A DNA stretch of 41,664 nucleotides, taken from contig CAMHPQ010000006.1 in the NCBI GenBank assembly GCA_946187035.1, positions 1-41,664 on the forward strand, read 5' to 3'. The notes beneath the pieces are model-generated. The model saw only the letters and a list, made by a program, of their open reading frames with translations, searched no databases and had not been told where the DNA came from. Position numbers and translations under genes: made by a program. Origin of the DNA: an uncultured Clostridia bacterium (GTDB lineage Bacteria > Bacillota > Clostridia > Oscillospirales > Oscillospiraceae). Positions 22,888 through 30,389 of this stretch are shown here, in pieces. Numbering within the stretch: position 1 is the first letter of the stretch; the number at the start of each line of letters is the position of its first letter.

Positions 22888-23922
22888 ATGCTGCATTTTC
22901 AGAATGATTATTCCGAGGGCGCCCACCCCAGAGTGCTGGAGGCCCTGCAGAACGTAAACACGACCCCCACCACCGGCTACGGATGCGACGAGCACTGCAA
23001 GGCCGCCGCTGACCGGCTGAAGGAAGTCTTCGCCTGCAGAGACGCGGACGTGCACTTTCTCGTTGGCGGCACCCAGACGAATCTGACCGCCGCTGCCGCC
23101 TTCCTCCATCCCTGGGAGGCCATGATCGCCGCCGATACCGGCCACGTCTGTGTCCACGAGACCGGCGCCATCGAGGCCACAGGCCACAAGGTCTGCAACC
23201 TGCCCGCCGTCAACGGCAAGGTGACGCCCGAGGCTGTCCGGAAGCTGGTTGCGGAGCACCGCACCGGCGTGGAGGAGCACATGGTGCTGCCGCGGCTGCT
23301 GTATGTCTCCGACTCCACGGAGCTGGGCACCATCTATGTAAAGAAGGAGCTGGAGGCCCTCCGCGCAGTCTGCGACGAGCTGGGCTTGCTGCTGTATCTG
23401 GACGGCGCCAGAATGGCCGCCGCCCTCACCGCCGAGGGCAACGACCTGAAGCCCGAGGACTTTGCGCAGCTCTGCGACGCCTTCTATGTGGGCGGCACGA
23501 AGAACGCCCTGCTCTTCGGCGAAGCGCTGGTCATCGTGAACGACAGTTTAAAACCCTTTGTCCGCAACGTCATCAAGCAGCGGGGCGGCATGCTGGCCAA
23601 GGGCTGGCTGCTGGGCGTGCAGTTCGAGGCGCTATTCCGGGACGAGCTCTGGCTGGAGACCGCGAAGCACGCAAACGAGCAGGCCCAGAAGCTGGCGAAG
23701 GGTCTCAGCGATCTGGGCGTGAAGTTCTACATCGACTCCCCCACCAACCAGATCTTCCCCATCTTCACCGACGGGCAGGTGGAGAAGCTGAAAAAGTTCG
23801 TGGCCTTCGACTTCATCGCCAAGGTGGACGAAAGCCGCTCCGCCGTCCGGTTCGTCACCAGCTGGGCCACCCCCGAGGAAAACGTGGACTTCCTGCTGCT
23901 GGCCATCCAGAGAGTGCTGTAA
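22888..23922 (+). CDS. ltaE: Low-specificity L-threonine aldolase family PLP enzyme
   Basis: The 344-residue protein belongs to the beta-eliminating lyase/threonine aldolase family, which cleaves threonine or allo-threonine to glycine and acetaldehyde. Motifs are FQNDYSEGAHPRVLEAL, FLVGGTQTNLTAAAAFL, HVCVHETGAIEATGHK, LYLDGARMAAAL and the PLP lysine in YVGGTKNALLFGE. GAGGAGG lies 7 bases before the ATG. It is monocistronic: its own promoter precedes it and a strong terminator follows. Confidence 0.92.
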   Translation: MLHFQNDYSEGAHPRVLEALQNVNTTPTTGYGCDEHCKAAADRLKEVFACRDADVHFLVGGTQTNLTAAAAFLHPWEAMIAADTGHVCVHETGAIEATGHKVCNLPAVNGKVTPEAVRKLVAEHRTGVEEHMVLPRLLYVSDSTELGTIYVKKELEALRAVCDELGLLLYLDGARMAAALTAEGNDLKPEDFAQLCDAFYVGGTKNALLFGEALVIVNDSLKPFVRNVIKQRGGMLAKGWLLGVQFEALFRDELWLETAKHANEQAQKLAKGLSDLGVKFYIDSPTNQIFPIFTDGQVEKLKKFVAFDFIAKVDESRSAVRFVTSWATPEENVDFLLLAIQRVL

Positions 23923-23943
23923 TAACCTATTTCCCATCCAAAT

Positions 23944-23978
23944 AAAAAAACATGCCGCCCGCGGGCGGCATGTTTTTT
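23944..23978. terminator. Bidirectional intrinsic terminator
   Basis: A perfect stem CATGCCGCCCG/CGGGCGGCATG is flanked by A7 and T6. It serves ltaE (+) and the convergent SbcC-like gene (-). Confidence 0.93.
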
Positions 23979-23990
23979 ATGTCAACTGAT

Positions 23991-25928
23991 TCAGATGATA
24001 TTCGCGTCGATGACGGCGTCGGGGTAATCCCGCTTATGGCAGGTGAACAAAATGACCTGCCGCTTCTGGGCGATCTCATGAAAGAGCTCCATGGCCCTTC
24101 TGGCCCGCTGGTCGTCGAAATTCACCAGCGTGTCGTCCAGAACGATGGGACAGGGCTCTTCCCCCTGCAAGGTCAGCTCGCACATGGCAAGCCGCACGGA
24201 TAAATACAGCAGATCCGCCGCACCCGCACTGAGGTAGGCGGCGCTTCTGGGGGTCAGGTCGCCGGTGCGTCTGGCGCTGGCGGCGAAGTCCCGGGTCAGG
24301 GCCACGCCGTCGTAGCGCCCCTCGGTGAGAAAGTCCATATATTCCGCCGCCTGCTCCGCCAGCTTCGGGGAAAACCGGGTCTGGATCTCCGCGTCGGCCT
24401 CCTGCAGCGTGTCGCAGGCCAGCTGAATGGCGGCATACTGGGCCTCCAGCAGATTTTTCTGCTGCCGCAGGGTCTGCAATTCGCTCTCGATGGCCATGGG
24501 ATCCCCGATGGCGTCCACCGCGCCGGTGAGCTTCGCCTGCTCCGCGCGAAGTCTGCCGCAGAGCTGCTCCAGGGCCTGCTTCTGGCGGAAATAGGTGGCT
24601 GCCTCGCCGTCGCCCCGCTCGAAATCCAGGGCGTGCAGCAGATTGTCGTGGACCTCCGCCTGATGCTCTCTGGCGTCCTCCACCAGCGCAGAGGATTCCT
24701 GCTCCGTCTGCATGGCGGCCCGGCAGGCCCGATAGGCTGCCCGGTGGGTCTCGGCCTCCAGAAAGATGCCGTTGATGTTCTTCGCGTCATACTGCCGGAG
24801 GATTCCCCGGAACTGCTCCAGGGCCTCGGCGGCCTTTTTCCGCTGGATCAAAAGCAGAATCAGCAGAACCACAGCCACCACCGCCAGCCCGGCGGCCACA
24901 TAGTAGAGCACCGGCTTCACCAGATAGCCCAGCACCGCGCACAGCAGCGCCAGCACCAGTGCCCCTACCCAGAGGAAGGGGACGCCGGTTTTTTTCGATT
25001 CCCGCAGGGCCTGTCTCGCCCGCTCCGCGTCCTGCTCCACCTGCCCTGCCACCTTGTCCGGGTCCGTGACGCCGAACCGGGTCTGCTCCAGGGCGGTGCG
25101 CTTTTTCGCCGCGTCCTGTCTCGCGGCGGCAAGACTGTCCTCCAGCTGCTGCAGGTGCGCCTTCTCCTCCCCCATCTGGGCGAGGGCGGTTTTTCGCTGC
25201 CGCTGGCGGGCGTCGTTCATGGAATTGGTGAGCCTTTGAATCTCCCGCTGGTTTTCCTCCAGCTCCCGTTCCAGCAGCGCCCGGCGGTCCGCGTTCTCCT
25301 GCAGCCGCTCCAGCTTTTCTTCCTGGAGGGCGATCTCTCTCTCGATCTCCGGCAGAGCGCCCCGGCTGCCGCTTCGGCGTTTCCGCTGCCAGCTGCGAAG
25401 CTGGGAATCCGCCTCCGACCAGGAGCAGCTTTCCTCTCCGGAGGTGACGATGGCGGCAATTCTCCGCTCCAGCTCCGGGGTGCCGGTGACGCCGACGCTG
25501 CCCTGGCCGATGAAGGCGGTTCTGGAAAAGACCTCCGCCGTGGCCCCGGTGAGCTGCTCGCCCGCGTCCAGAGCGGTGAGCTCCGGCACCGGGATGTCCG
25601 TTCCGGTATAGACCGCCGTGAAGTCCCGCATGGGGGCGCGCTCAGAGGGGGTGGTGCGCCGAAGGGTGATGTCCTTTCCCCCGTGGGTCAGCCGGATTTC
25701 CCCCTCCATGGGGGCGCCGCTCCAGGGGGCGTATTTGGTCTTGTCCGGCAGCTGGCCGTTTTTGCCTCTCTGGCTGGTATCCACACCGTAGAGCATGGCC
25801 TTCAGGAAGGCGCACCAGGTGCTCTTGCCGCTCTCGTTGGGGGCATAGATGATGTTCAGCCCCTCGCCCAGCTTCAGTTCCTCTCCGGCCAGAGTGCCGA
25901 AGGTGGCTTTCATTTTGTGGATGATCAA
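23991..25928 (-). CDS. SbcC/YhaN-like AAA ATPase with membrane hairpin
   Basis: The 645-residue protein has an N-terminal ABC/Rad50-type half with Walker A APNESGKST (residues 29-37) and a Q-loop region AFIGQGS. Long coiled coils (~190-310 and ~365-500) flank two adjacent hydrophobic segments (~317-337 and ~340-362). The C-terminal half has signature YLSAGAADLLYLS and Walker B IVLDDTLVNFDD. The layout fits YhaN-type proteins, which are SbcC-like but membrane-attached through a TM pair at the coiled-coil apex. The start is TTG at 25928: it overlaps the preceding stop (TTGA) and GGAGGTG lies 8 bases upstream. It likely pairs with the nuclease encoded just before it in DNA-end processing. Confidence 0.85.
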   Translation of the reverse strand: MIIHKMKATFGTLAGEELKLGEGLNIIYAPNESGKSTWCAFLKAMLYGVDTSQRGKNGQLPDKTKYAPWSGAPMEGEIRLTHGGKDITLRRTTPSERAPMRDFTAVYTGTDIPVPELTALDAGEQLTGATAEVFSRTAFIGQGSVGVTGTPELERRIAAIVTSGEESCSWSEADSQLRSWQRKRRSGSRGALPEIEREIALQEEKLERLQENADRRALLERELEENQREIQRLTNSMNDARQRQRKTALAQMGEEKAHLQQLEDSLAAARQDAAKKRTALEQTRFGVTDPDKVAGQVEQDAERARQALRESKKTGVPFLWVGALVLALLCAVLGYLVKPVLYYVAAGLAVVAVVLLILLLIQRKKAAEALEQFRGILRQYDAKNINGIFLEAETHRAAYRACRAAMQTEQESSALVEDAREHQAEVHDNLLHALDFERGDGEAATYFRQKQALEQLCGRLRAEQAKLTGAVDAIGDPMAIESELQTLRQQKNLLEAQYAAIQLACDTLQEADAEIQTRFSPKLAEQAAEYMDFLTEGRYDGVALTRDFAASARRTGDLTPRSAAYLSAGAADLLYLSVRLAMCELTLQGEEPCPIVLDDTLVNFDDQRARRAMELFHEIAQKRQVILFTCHKRDYPDAVIDANII

Positions 25929-27028
25929 AGGGGAAACACCTCCTCGTCCCGGCTCAGGGCCGCAAGACCCCAGCGGGCAGCCTGCTCGATCTTCTCCCGG
26001 GTCTCGCTGTCCTCAGCGGCGTCCAGCTGCTGCTTCAGCCGTCTCAAAAACAGGCCCCGGAGGGTGTCCTCATCGGCGTGGGCCCAGAGATCGGCGCGGA
26101 GTCTGGTCTCGTCCCGGAGATCCAGGGCGAACACCTTCCCCTCCAGCGCACGTCTGAGGCTAGGCAGCGAGGGCGCCCGGTCACATTCCCCGGTGAGGAT
26201 CAGTCTGAAAATATGTCTGGCGCTGTCCTCCGGCAGAGCGGACAGAACCGCGTCCACAGGGTCCTGACGCTCCACGTTCACCCGCAGCCGCTCGTATCGT
26301 CTGCCGCCCAGAGGCAGGAACGCCGCCTTCACATGGCCGGGCTCCGCCTCCGCCAGAATGACGCCCTTTTCGCCGCACTCGTCGAAGCCGCGGCCCTCGG
26401 TGCAGCCTGGCCAGGCGTAAAAGGTGTTGCCCGCCCGCTGCAGGCCGCTGTATTGATGGATGTGGCCCAGGGCGGCGTAGTCGATGCCGCTCATGGCCAG
26501 CTCGTCGGTGGAGATCGGATTGTAGGCCGAGGCGGGGTTTCCCACCTCGCCATGGAGGCAGAGGAGCTCCAGACGCTCCCCCGCTCTCTGGGCGTGGAAG
26601 CCTCGCAGCAGCGCTCCGCAGCGGCGGTCAGTGAAGCCCGCGCCCCAGACCCGCACGTTCAGCTCCGGCAGATCCACAGGGGTCAGCCGGGGCTGGGTGA
26701 AGATATGTACGTTCTCAGGGAATCGGATCCGGGCGTAGGGGCTGTTGTTGCTGTAATAGTCGTGGTTCCCCGGCGCTAAAAACACCTTTGCCGCGCAGCC
26801 CTCGAAGACCTCCGAGAGCATCCGCGCCGTCTCCGGATAGGCGCTGTCGGAGTCCAGCAGGTCGCCGGAGAGCAGGATGATCTGCGCCCCGTGCTTTTCC
26901 GCCAGCTGCGGAAGCTCCCAAAGCAGGGACCGCTGCTCTTCCCTTCTCCGGGCCGCCAGCCGCGCGCCCAGGGCCTCAAAGGGCGAATCCAGATGCAGAT
27001 CCGCCGCGTGCAGAATCCGAATGCTCAT
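25925..27028 (-). CDS. SbcD/YhaO-like metallophosphoesterase (DNA exonuclease)
   Basis: The 367-residue calcineurin-like phosphoesterase shows the five metal motifs of Mre11/SbcD: HAADLHLDSPF, LSGDLLDS, APGNHDYY, LCLHGEVG and LGHIHQY. The C-terminal ~110 residues form the capping and partner-binding region. Mre11-type enzymes cut DNA ends and hairpins together with a Rad50-type ATPase, here the next gene. It overlaps ymdB by ATGA at its start and the ATPase by TTGA at its end, so all three are translationally coupled. YhaO is the closest named group from domain layout. Confidence 0.88.
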   Translation of the reverse strand: MSIRILHAADLHLDSPFEALGARLAARRREEQRSLLWELPQLAEKHGAQIILLSGDLLDSDSAYPETARMLSEVFEGCAAKVFLAPGNHDYYSNNSPYARIRFPENVHIFTQPRLTPVDLPELNVRVWGAGFTDRRCGALLRGFHAQRAGERLELLCLHGEVGNPASAYNPISTDELAMSGIDYAALGHIHQYSGLQRAGNTFYAWPGCTEGRGFDECGEKGVILAEAEPGHVKAAFLPLGGRRYERLRVNVERQDPVDAVLSALPEDSARHIFRLILTGECDRAPSLPSLRRALEGKVFALDLRDETRLRADLWAHADEDTLRGLFLRRLKQQLDAAEDSETREKIEQAARWGLAALSRDEEVFPL

Positions 27029-27801
27029 CGGATCCGCAGCGTCTCCGCGCTCCGGCAGAGGCCGGTTTCGGAATCGATGACGAAGATCGCGCCCTCCAGC
27101 TTGCAGGCTCCCATGGCGGCGTCATAGCGTCTCGGCGGGTCGCCCAGGAAGCGTCCGATGCTCTGCTCCGGCTCCACGCCCAGAACGGATCTGGCCGGAC
27201 CGGTCATGCCGAGGTCGGTGATGTAGCCGGTGCCGTCCTGCAAGACCTCCGCGTCCGAGGTCTGCACGTGGGTGTGGGTACCCCAGACCGCGCTGACGCG
27301 GCCATCCAGATAGAAGCCCATGGCCCGCTTCTCGCTGCTGCCCTCGGCGTGGAAATCCACCAGAACCACCTTGCAGTCGGTCTGGCTCAAAATATCGTCC
27401 ATGGTGAGGAAGGGATTGTCCGTGGCGGTGTCCAGAGTGAATTTTCCCAGAACGTTCGCCACCACCACCGGGACGCCGCTCCTGGTCTTGTATTCCGCCC
27501 AGCCGTAGCCCGGGCACTGGGGCGCGTAGTTGGCCGGACGCAGGATCCGCCGATGGCTCTCCAGATAGGGCTGCAGCTCGTAGCGCACCCAGGTGTGGTT
27601 CCCCAGGGTGATCACGTCCGCCCCGGCGGAGAAGATCTCGTCCGCCTGCTTGGGGGTCACGCCCACCACGTTGGCGTTCTCGCCGTTGACCACGCAGAAG
27701 TCGATCTCGTATTCGCTTTTCAAAGCCTTCAGCCGCTCTTTTAAAAACTGCAGGCCGGGCACGCCGAAAACGTCGCCCACCGCAAGGACTCGAATATCCA
27801 T
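27025..27801 (-). CDS. ymdB: YmdB-family metallophosphoesterase
   Basis: The 258-residue protein matches YmdB (TIGR00282): VLAVGDVFGVPG, VVNGENANVVGVT, VITLGNHTWVR, VDFHAEGSSEKRAMG and WGTHTHVQTSD. Bacillus YmdB is a phosphodiesterase acting on cyclic nucleotides and affecting RNase Y-dependent RNA levels and biofilm choice. GAGG precedes the ATG by about 8 bases. It is the first gene of a three-gene operon with SbcD-like and SbcC-like proteins rather than next to rny. Confidence 0.94.
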   Translation of the reverse strand: MDIRVLAVGDVFGVPGLQFLKERLKALKSEYEIDFCVVNGENANVVGVTPKQADEIFSAGADVITLGNHTWVRYELQPYLESHRRILRPANYAPQCPGYGWAEYKTRSGVPVVVANVLGKFTLDTATDNPFLTMDDILSQTDCKVVLVDFHAEGSSEKRAMGFYLDGRVSAVWGTHTHVQTSDAEVLQDGTGYITDLGMTGPARSVLGVEPEQSIGRFLGDPPRRYDAAMGACKLEGAIFVIDSETGLCRSAETLRIR

Positions 27802-27838
27802 TCCGATCCTCTTTTCTCTTTTTAATATCTATTTTTGT

Positions 27839-27868
27839 ATTATACCATATTTCGGCCAAAAGAATCAA
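27839..27868 (-). promoter_or_regulatory. SigA promoter of the ymdB operon
   Basis: TTGATT and a perfect TATAAT are separated by 18 bases on the minus strand, about 38 bases before the ymdB start. Confidence 0.75.
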
Positions 27869-27928
27869 TCCTGTCTGCATGTATCGCCGGGGCAGCATCC
27901 GGGCATACTGGATCCGGAGGCGATGAAC

Positions 27929-28087
27929 ATGTTCAAATCGATGAAATGGCTGCTGGTGGGAATGGGGATCTCCGCGGCGGCAATGCTGGCCATGCAGAAA
28001 AATCCCCGGCTGAAGCAGACCATGGAGGACGCGGCTCAGACCGTCACGGACAAGGCGGAAGACCTGAAAAACAATCTCGGAATGTGA
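27929..28087 (+). CDS. Small single-TM protein of unknown function
   Basis: This 52-residue product begins MFKSMKWLLVGMGISAAAMLAM, one membrane segment, followed by a charged amphipathic helix (LKQTMEDAAQTVTDKAEDL) like those in YtxH-type envelope stress proteins. GGAGG lies 8 bases before the ATG at 27929; the ATG at 27923 is too close to it. It is divergent from ymdB. No family is recognised with confidence. The ribosome binding site and coherent TM-plus-helix composition support it being real. Confidence 0.65.
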   Translation: MFKSMKWLLVGMGISAAAMLAMQKNPRLKQTMEDAAQTVTDKAEDLKNNLGM

Positions 28088-28155
28088 TCGGAGTGCAGAA
28101 TTCCCGCGCCGAATCAAGGGTTTTTTCTGTTTTTAAAATTTTTTTCAAAAAACCC

Positions 28156-28184
28156 TTGCATTTCTATCCGCGCTGTGCTAATAT
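28156..28184 (+). promoter_or_regulatory. Putative promoter of tRNA-Arg
   Basis: TTGCAT and TAATAT are 17 bases apart and end 38 bases before the tRNA. A short tandem unit (GGCAYTTGAGCGAG) lies between the -10 box and the tRNA. Confidence 0.6.
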
Positions 28185-28222
28185 ACTAAGGCACTTGAGC
28201 GAGAGCCAAGGCATTTGAGCGA

Positions 28223-28299
28223 GCGCCGTTAGCTCAGCTGGATAGAGCGTCTGGCTACGGACCAGAAGGTCAGGGGTTCGAATCCCTTACGGCGTGCCA
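28223..28299 (+). tRNA. tRNA-Arg (anticodon ACG)
   Basis: The 77-base cloverleaf is complete: acceptor GCGCCGT pairs with ACGGCGT (one G-U), D-stem GCTC/GAGC, anticodon stem TCTGG/CCAGA with loop CTACGGA, T-arm with TTCGAAT loop, and encoded CCA. Anticodon ACG reads CGU and, after A34-to-inosine editing, CGC and CGA. A terminator follows directly. Confidence 0.97.
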
Positions 28300-28302
28300 A
28301 GA

Positions 28303-28335
28303 ATCGGGAGTCTCATTGAGACTTCCGGTTTTTGT
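28303..28335 (+). terminator. Intrinsic terminator after tRNA-Arg
   Basis: The stem TCGGGAGTCTC/GAGACTTCCGG (one G-U) is followed by TTTTTG, immediately after the tRNA CCA end. Confidence 0.85.
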
Positions 28336-28365
28336 TTTCATCTGAAAATGAAAGGAAGAAATGAA

Positions 28366-29190
28366 ATGAAAAAGATGCTTTCCCTGCTGCTGGTGGCTCT
28401 GATGGTTCTGTCTCTGGCCGCCTGCGCAGCAAAGACCGCTCCCGCCGGCAGCGAGGCCGCCGAATCTGACGGCCAGAACCCCGTTATGAACTTTGTGGGC
28501 ACCTACGGCTGCGAGCGCGCCACCATGATCGTTGAGTGCAAGGGCGCCGATGAGGCCCAGTTCACCGTCACCTGGAGCGGCAGCGCCGCCTCCCACGCCG
28601 AGTGGACCATGAGCGGCAAGCTGGACACCGACAAGCTCACCGTGGACTACACCGACTGCGTGAAGAAGGAAGTGACCTTCAACGAGGACGGCTCCGTGGC
28701 CTCCGAGGACGTGATCTATGAGGACGGCACCGGCACCATCACCTTCTCCCCCGAGGACAACAGCCTCACCTGGAACGACGCCATGGAGCACGTGGCCGAC
28801 GACATGGTCTTCGTCAGCGGCGCAGCCCCCGAGGCCGCCGATTACAGCGGCGTCACCGCCATGCCTGCCGGCGATGTGGAGGCCTTCGCCGCTCTGCTGA
28901 AGGGGGCCTACCTGAACGAGGAGTGGAACGTCATCGCCGAGTATGTGAAATATCCCGTCATGGTCAACGGCGTCGCCATCGAGGACGAGGCCACCCTGCT
29001 GGAGACTCTGAACAGCATGCACGTCTCCGACGCCTCCTTCAGCGCCATGACCCAGGAGACCTGCACCAATCTGTTCTTCAACGGTCAGGGCATCTGCCTT
29101 GCCGACGGCGCTATCTGGATCCTGGACCCCAACTACATGACCGACAAGACCCCTGAGCTGAAGATCATCACCATCAACGGTGTGGAGTGA
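28366..29190 (+). CDS. Putative lipoprotein of unknown function
   Basis: This 274-residue protein has a lipobox (SLAAC, Cys20) after MKKMLSLLLVALMVL. Residues ~35-150 look beta-rich and lipocalin-like in rhythm (FVGTYGCERATMIVEC, AEWTMSGKLD, TGTITFSPEDNSLTW). Residues ~165-270 resemble a SnoaL/NTF2-like fold (VEAFAALLKGAYLNEEWNVIAEYVKYPVMVNG). Both domain guesses are from pattern only. AAAGGAAG is 6 bases before the ATG at 28366; the longer in-frame start lies inside the tRNA and its terminator. No promoter is visible between the terminator and the gene. Extreme C-rich third-codon positions resemble highly expressed genes of this genome. Confidence 0.85.
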   Translation: MKKMLSLLLVALMVLSLAACAAKTAPAGSEAAESDGQNPVMNFVGTYGCERATMIVECKGADEAQFTVTWSGSAASHAEWTMSGKLDTDKLTVDYTDCVKKEVTFNEDGSVASEDVIYEDGTGTITFSPEDNSLTWNDAMEHVADDMVFVSGAAPEAADYSGVTAMPAGDVEAFAALLKGAYLNEEWNVIAEYVKYPVMVNGVAIEDEATLLETLNSMHVSDASFSAMTQETCTNLFFNGQGICLADGAIWILDPNYMTDKTPELKIITINGVE

Positions 29191-29203
29191 TAACGCACAC
29201 ATG

Positions 29204-29234
29204 AAAAACGCCCGACATTGTCGGGCGTTTTGTT
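29204..29234. terminator. Bidirectional intrinsic terminator
   Basis: The stem ACGCCCGACA/TGTCGGGCGT is flanked by A5 and T4. It lies between the convergent lipoprotein genes. Confidence 0.9.
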
Positions 29235-29246
29235 GTTTGGATGGTC

Positions 29247-29888
29247 TTATGCGGTGATGCTGAGGTCCGTGCACATATCGCCGAGGCCGAAGAGCTCTGC
29301 GGATTGCACGGTGAGGTTCTGGATGCCCGCCTCCACGTCAAAGTCGTCGCCCCGCTCCACATCCTGATCAAAATTGATCTGATAGCTGAACATGCCGTTG
29401 TCCAGCAGCACGGCCAGAACGTCATCCTCCGACCAGTAGGAGCCGTTGATCACCCAGCCGTCATCCAGCAGATCCTTTCCGGTCTTCCCGGCGAGGGCGT
29501 CCAGCTGATCCTGAGGCAGAATGGCGGGTGTCAAATCCTCTACGATGCTCAGGGGCAGATCGCCAATGAGATCGACCAGCTGCGCGTCAGAATCCGAGTC
29601 GCCGGAGAACAGGACGTCGTCGATCTGCTGCTCCAGCTCCGGCGTCAGATCCGCCGCCACGCGGGTGGCCGCGCCGTCCTGATAGAAGCAGTAGACGTAG
29701 TGCTCCGAGTCCCAGGAGGCGACGGACTGCCCGTCCTCCGCGGCCCGGAAGGCGTCATTCAGGGTCTTCAGCTCGGTCACAGCCGTCCCGGCTTCATCGG
29801 AGGAGCCGGAGGATGCGGGAGCGCCGCCGCAGGCGCAGAGACTCAGAACCAGCAGGGCGCTGAGCAGAAACGCAATCGTTCTTTTCAT
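29247..29888 (-). CDS. Putative lipoprotein of unknown function
   Basis: This 213-residue protein has lipobox LCAC (Cys20) after MKRTIAFLLSALLVLS, then a Ser/Gly linker. The mature part is acidic (DVLFSGDSDSDAQLVDLIGD, DQDVERGDDFDVEAG) with no catalytic motif I recognise. AAAGGAG lies 8 bases before the ATG at 29888. It is transcribed alone: a promoter precedes it and a terminator follows. It is not obviously homologous to the convergent lipoprotein. Confidence 0.85.
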   Translation of the reverse strand: MKRTIAFLLSALLVLSLCACGGAPASSGSSDEAGTAVTELKTLNDAFRAAEDGQSVASWDSEHYVYCFYQDGAATRVAADLTPELEQQIDDVLFSGDSDSDAQLVDLIGDLPLSIVEDLTPAILPQDQLDALAGKTGKDLLDDGWVINGSYWSEDDVLAVLLDNGMFSYQINFDQDVERGDDFDVEAGIQNLTVQSAELFGLGDMCTDLSITA

Positions 29889-29934
29889 GGTTTCTCCTTT
29901 CCAAATCCATACAAAATTGGATATTACCAGAATC

Positions 29935-29963
29935 AATGTACCACGGTTTCATTATTATGTCAA
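29935..29963 (-). promoter_or_regulatory. Putative promoter of lipoprotein gene
   Basis: TTGACA and TACATT are 17 bases apart on the minus strand, 46 bases before the start at 29888. Confidence 0.6.
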
Positions 29964-29987
29964 CCTATTCCCGATCAGATCCATATA

Positions 29988-30016
29988 GAAAAATCCGGAC
30001 TCAACTGAGTCCGGAT
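29988..30016 (-). terminator. Intrinsic terminator of rpsU
   Basis: An 11-bp perfect stem ATCCGGACTCA/TGAGTCCGGAT with a 2-base loop is followed by TTTTTC on the minus strand, about 12 bases after the rpsU stop. Confidence 0.92.
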
Positions 30017-30028
30017 CTTATAGATATC

Positions 30029-30214
30029 TTAGTAGTAACGCTTATTCTTGTTCTTGCGAGCAGCCTCGGATTTCTTGCGGCGCTTCACGCTGGGGCTCTG
30101 GTAGTACTCCTTCTTGCGAAGATCGGACATAACGCCGGCCTTGGCGCAGCTGCGCTTGAATCTCTTAAGAGCGTTGTCCAGAGACTCGTTTTCCTTGACA
30201 TGGACTTCAGACAT
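30029..30214 (-). CDS. rpsU: 30S ribosomal protein bS21
   Basis: This 61-residue basic protein starts [27 protein letters not shown] and ends in a [18 protein letters not shown] tail, the bS21 signature and length. GGGAGGG precedes the ATG. It is monocistronic, with a consensus promoter about 70 bases upstream and its own terminator. bS21 sits near the anti-Shine-Dalgarno of 16S rRNA and aids initiation. Confidence 0.98.
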   Translation of the reverse strand: MSEVHVKENESLDNALKRFKRSCAKAGVMSDLRKKEYYQSPSVKRRKKSEAARKNKNKRYY

Positions 30215-30281
30215 CTATTTTCCCTCCCTCCAAGTACACCTTGCGGTGCTTTCAGGGCCAATCGCGTGGCTTAACGGAGAT

Positions 30282-30310
30282 ATTATACAGTCTTTTCCCC
30301 ATAATGTCAA
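30282..30310 (-). promoter_or_regulatory. Consensus SigA promoter of rpsU
   Basis: Perfect TTGACA and TATAAT are separated by 17 bases on the minus strand, giving an rpsU leader of about 60 bases. Confidence 0.9.
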
Positions 30311-30331
30311 GAACTGATTTTCTACGCAGGA

Positions 30332-30380
30332 GAAAAAAGAGACAGCGGGCGCACCGCCGGTTTTTGGGATGCGCCCTGTC
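30332..30380 (-). terminator. Intrinsic terminator of the BspA-like gene
   Basis: GACAGGGCGCA pairs with TGCGCCCGCTGTC (one bulge), followed by TCTTTTTTC on the minus strand. It lies right after the gene's stop and before the rpsU promoter. Confidence 0.85.
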
Positions 30381-30389
30381 GATTCGTGT

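Noticed and set aside
23991..27801. Anti-phage defence system built on the SbcC/SbcD-like pair
   Set aside because: Domain layout fits the housekeeping YhaN/YhaO type. There are no defence neighbours or mobile-element context.
28223..28299. tRNA-Arg as an integration site of a mobile element
   Set aside because: No integrase, no duplicated tRNA 3' end and no foreign genes follow the tRNA.
28270..29274. A long minus-strand frame covering the lipoprotein gene and part of the tRNA
   Set aside because: It overlaps the tRNA and terminators and lacks a ribosome binding site. The plus-strand lipoprotein has signal peptide and lipobox.
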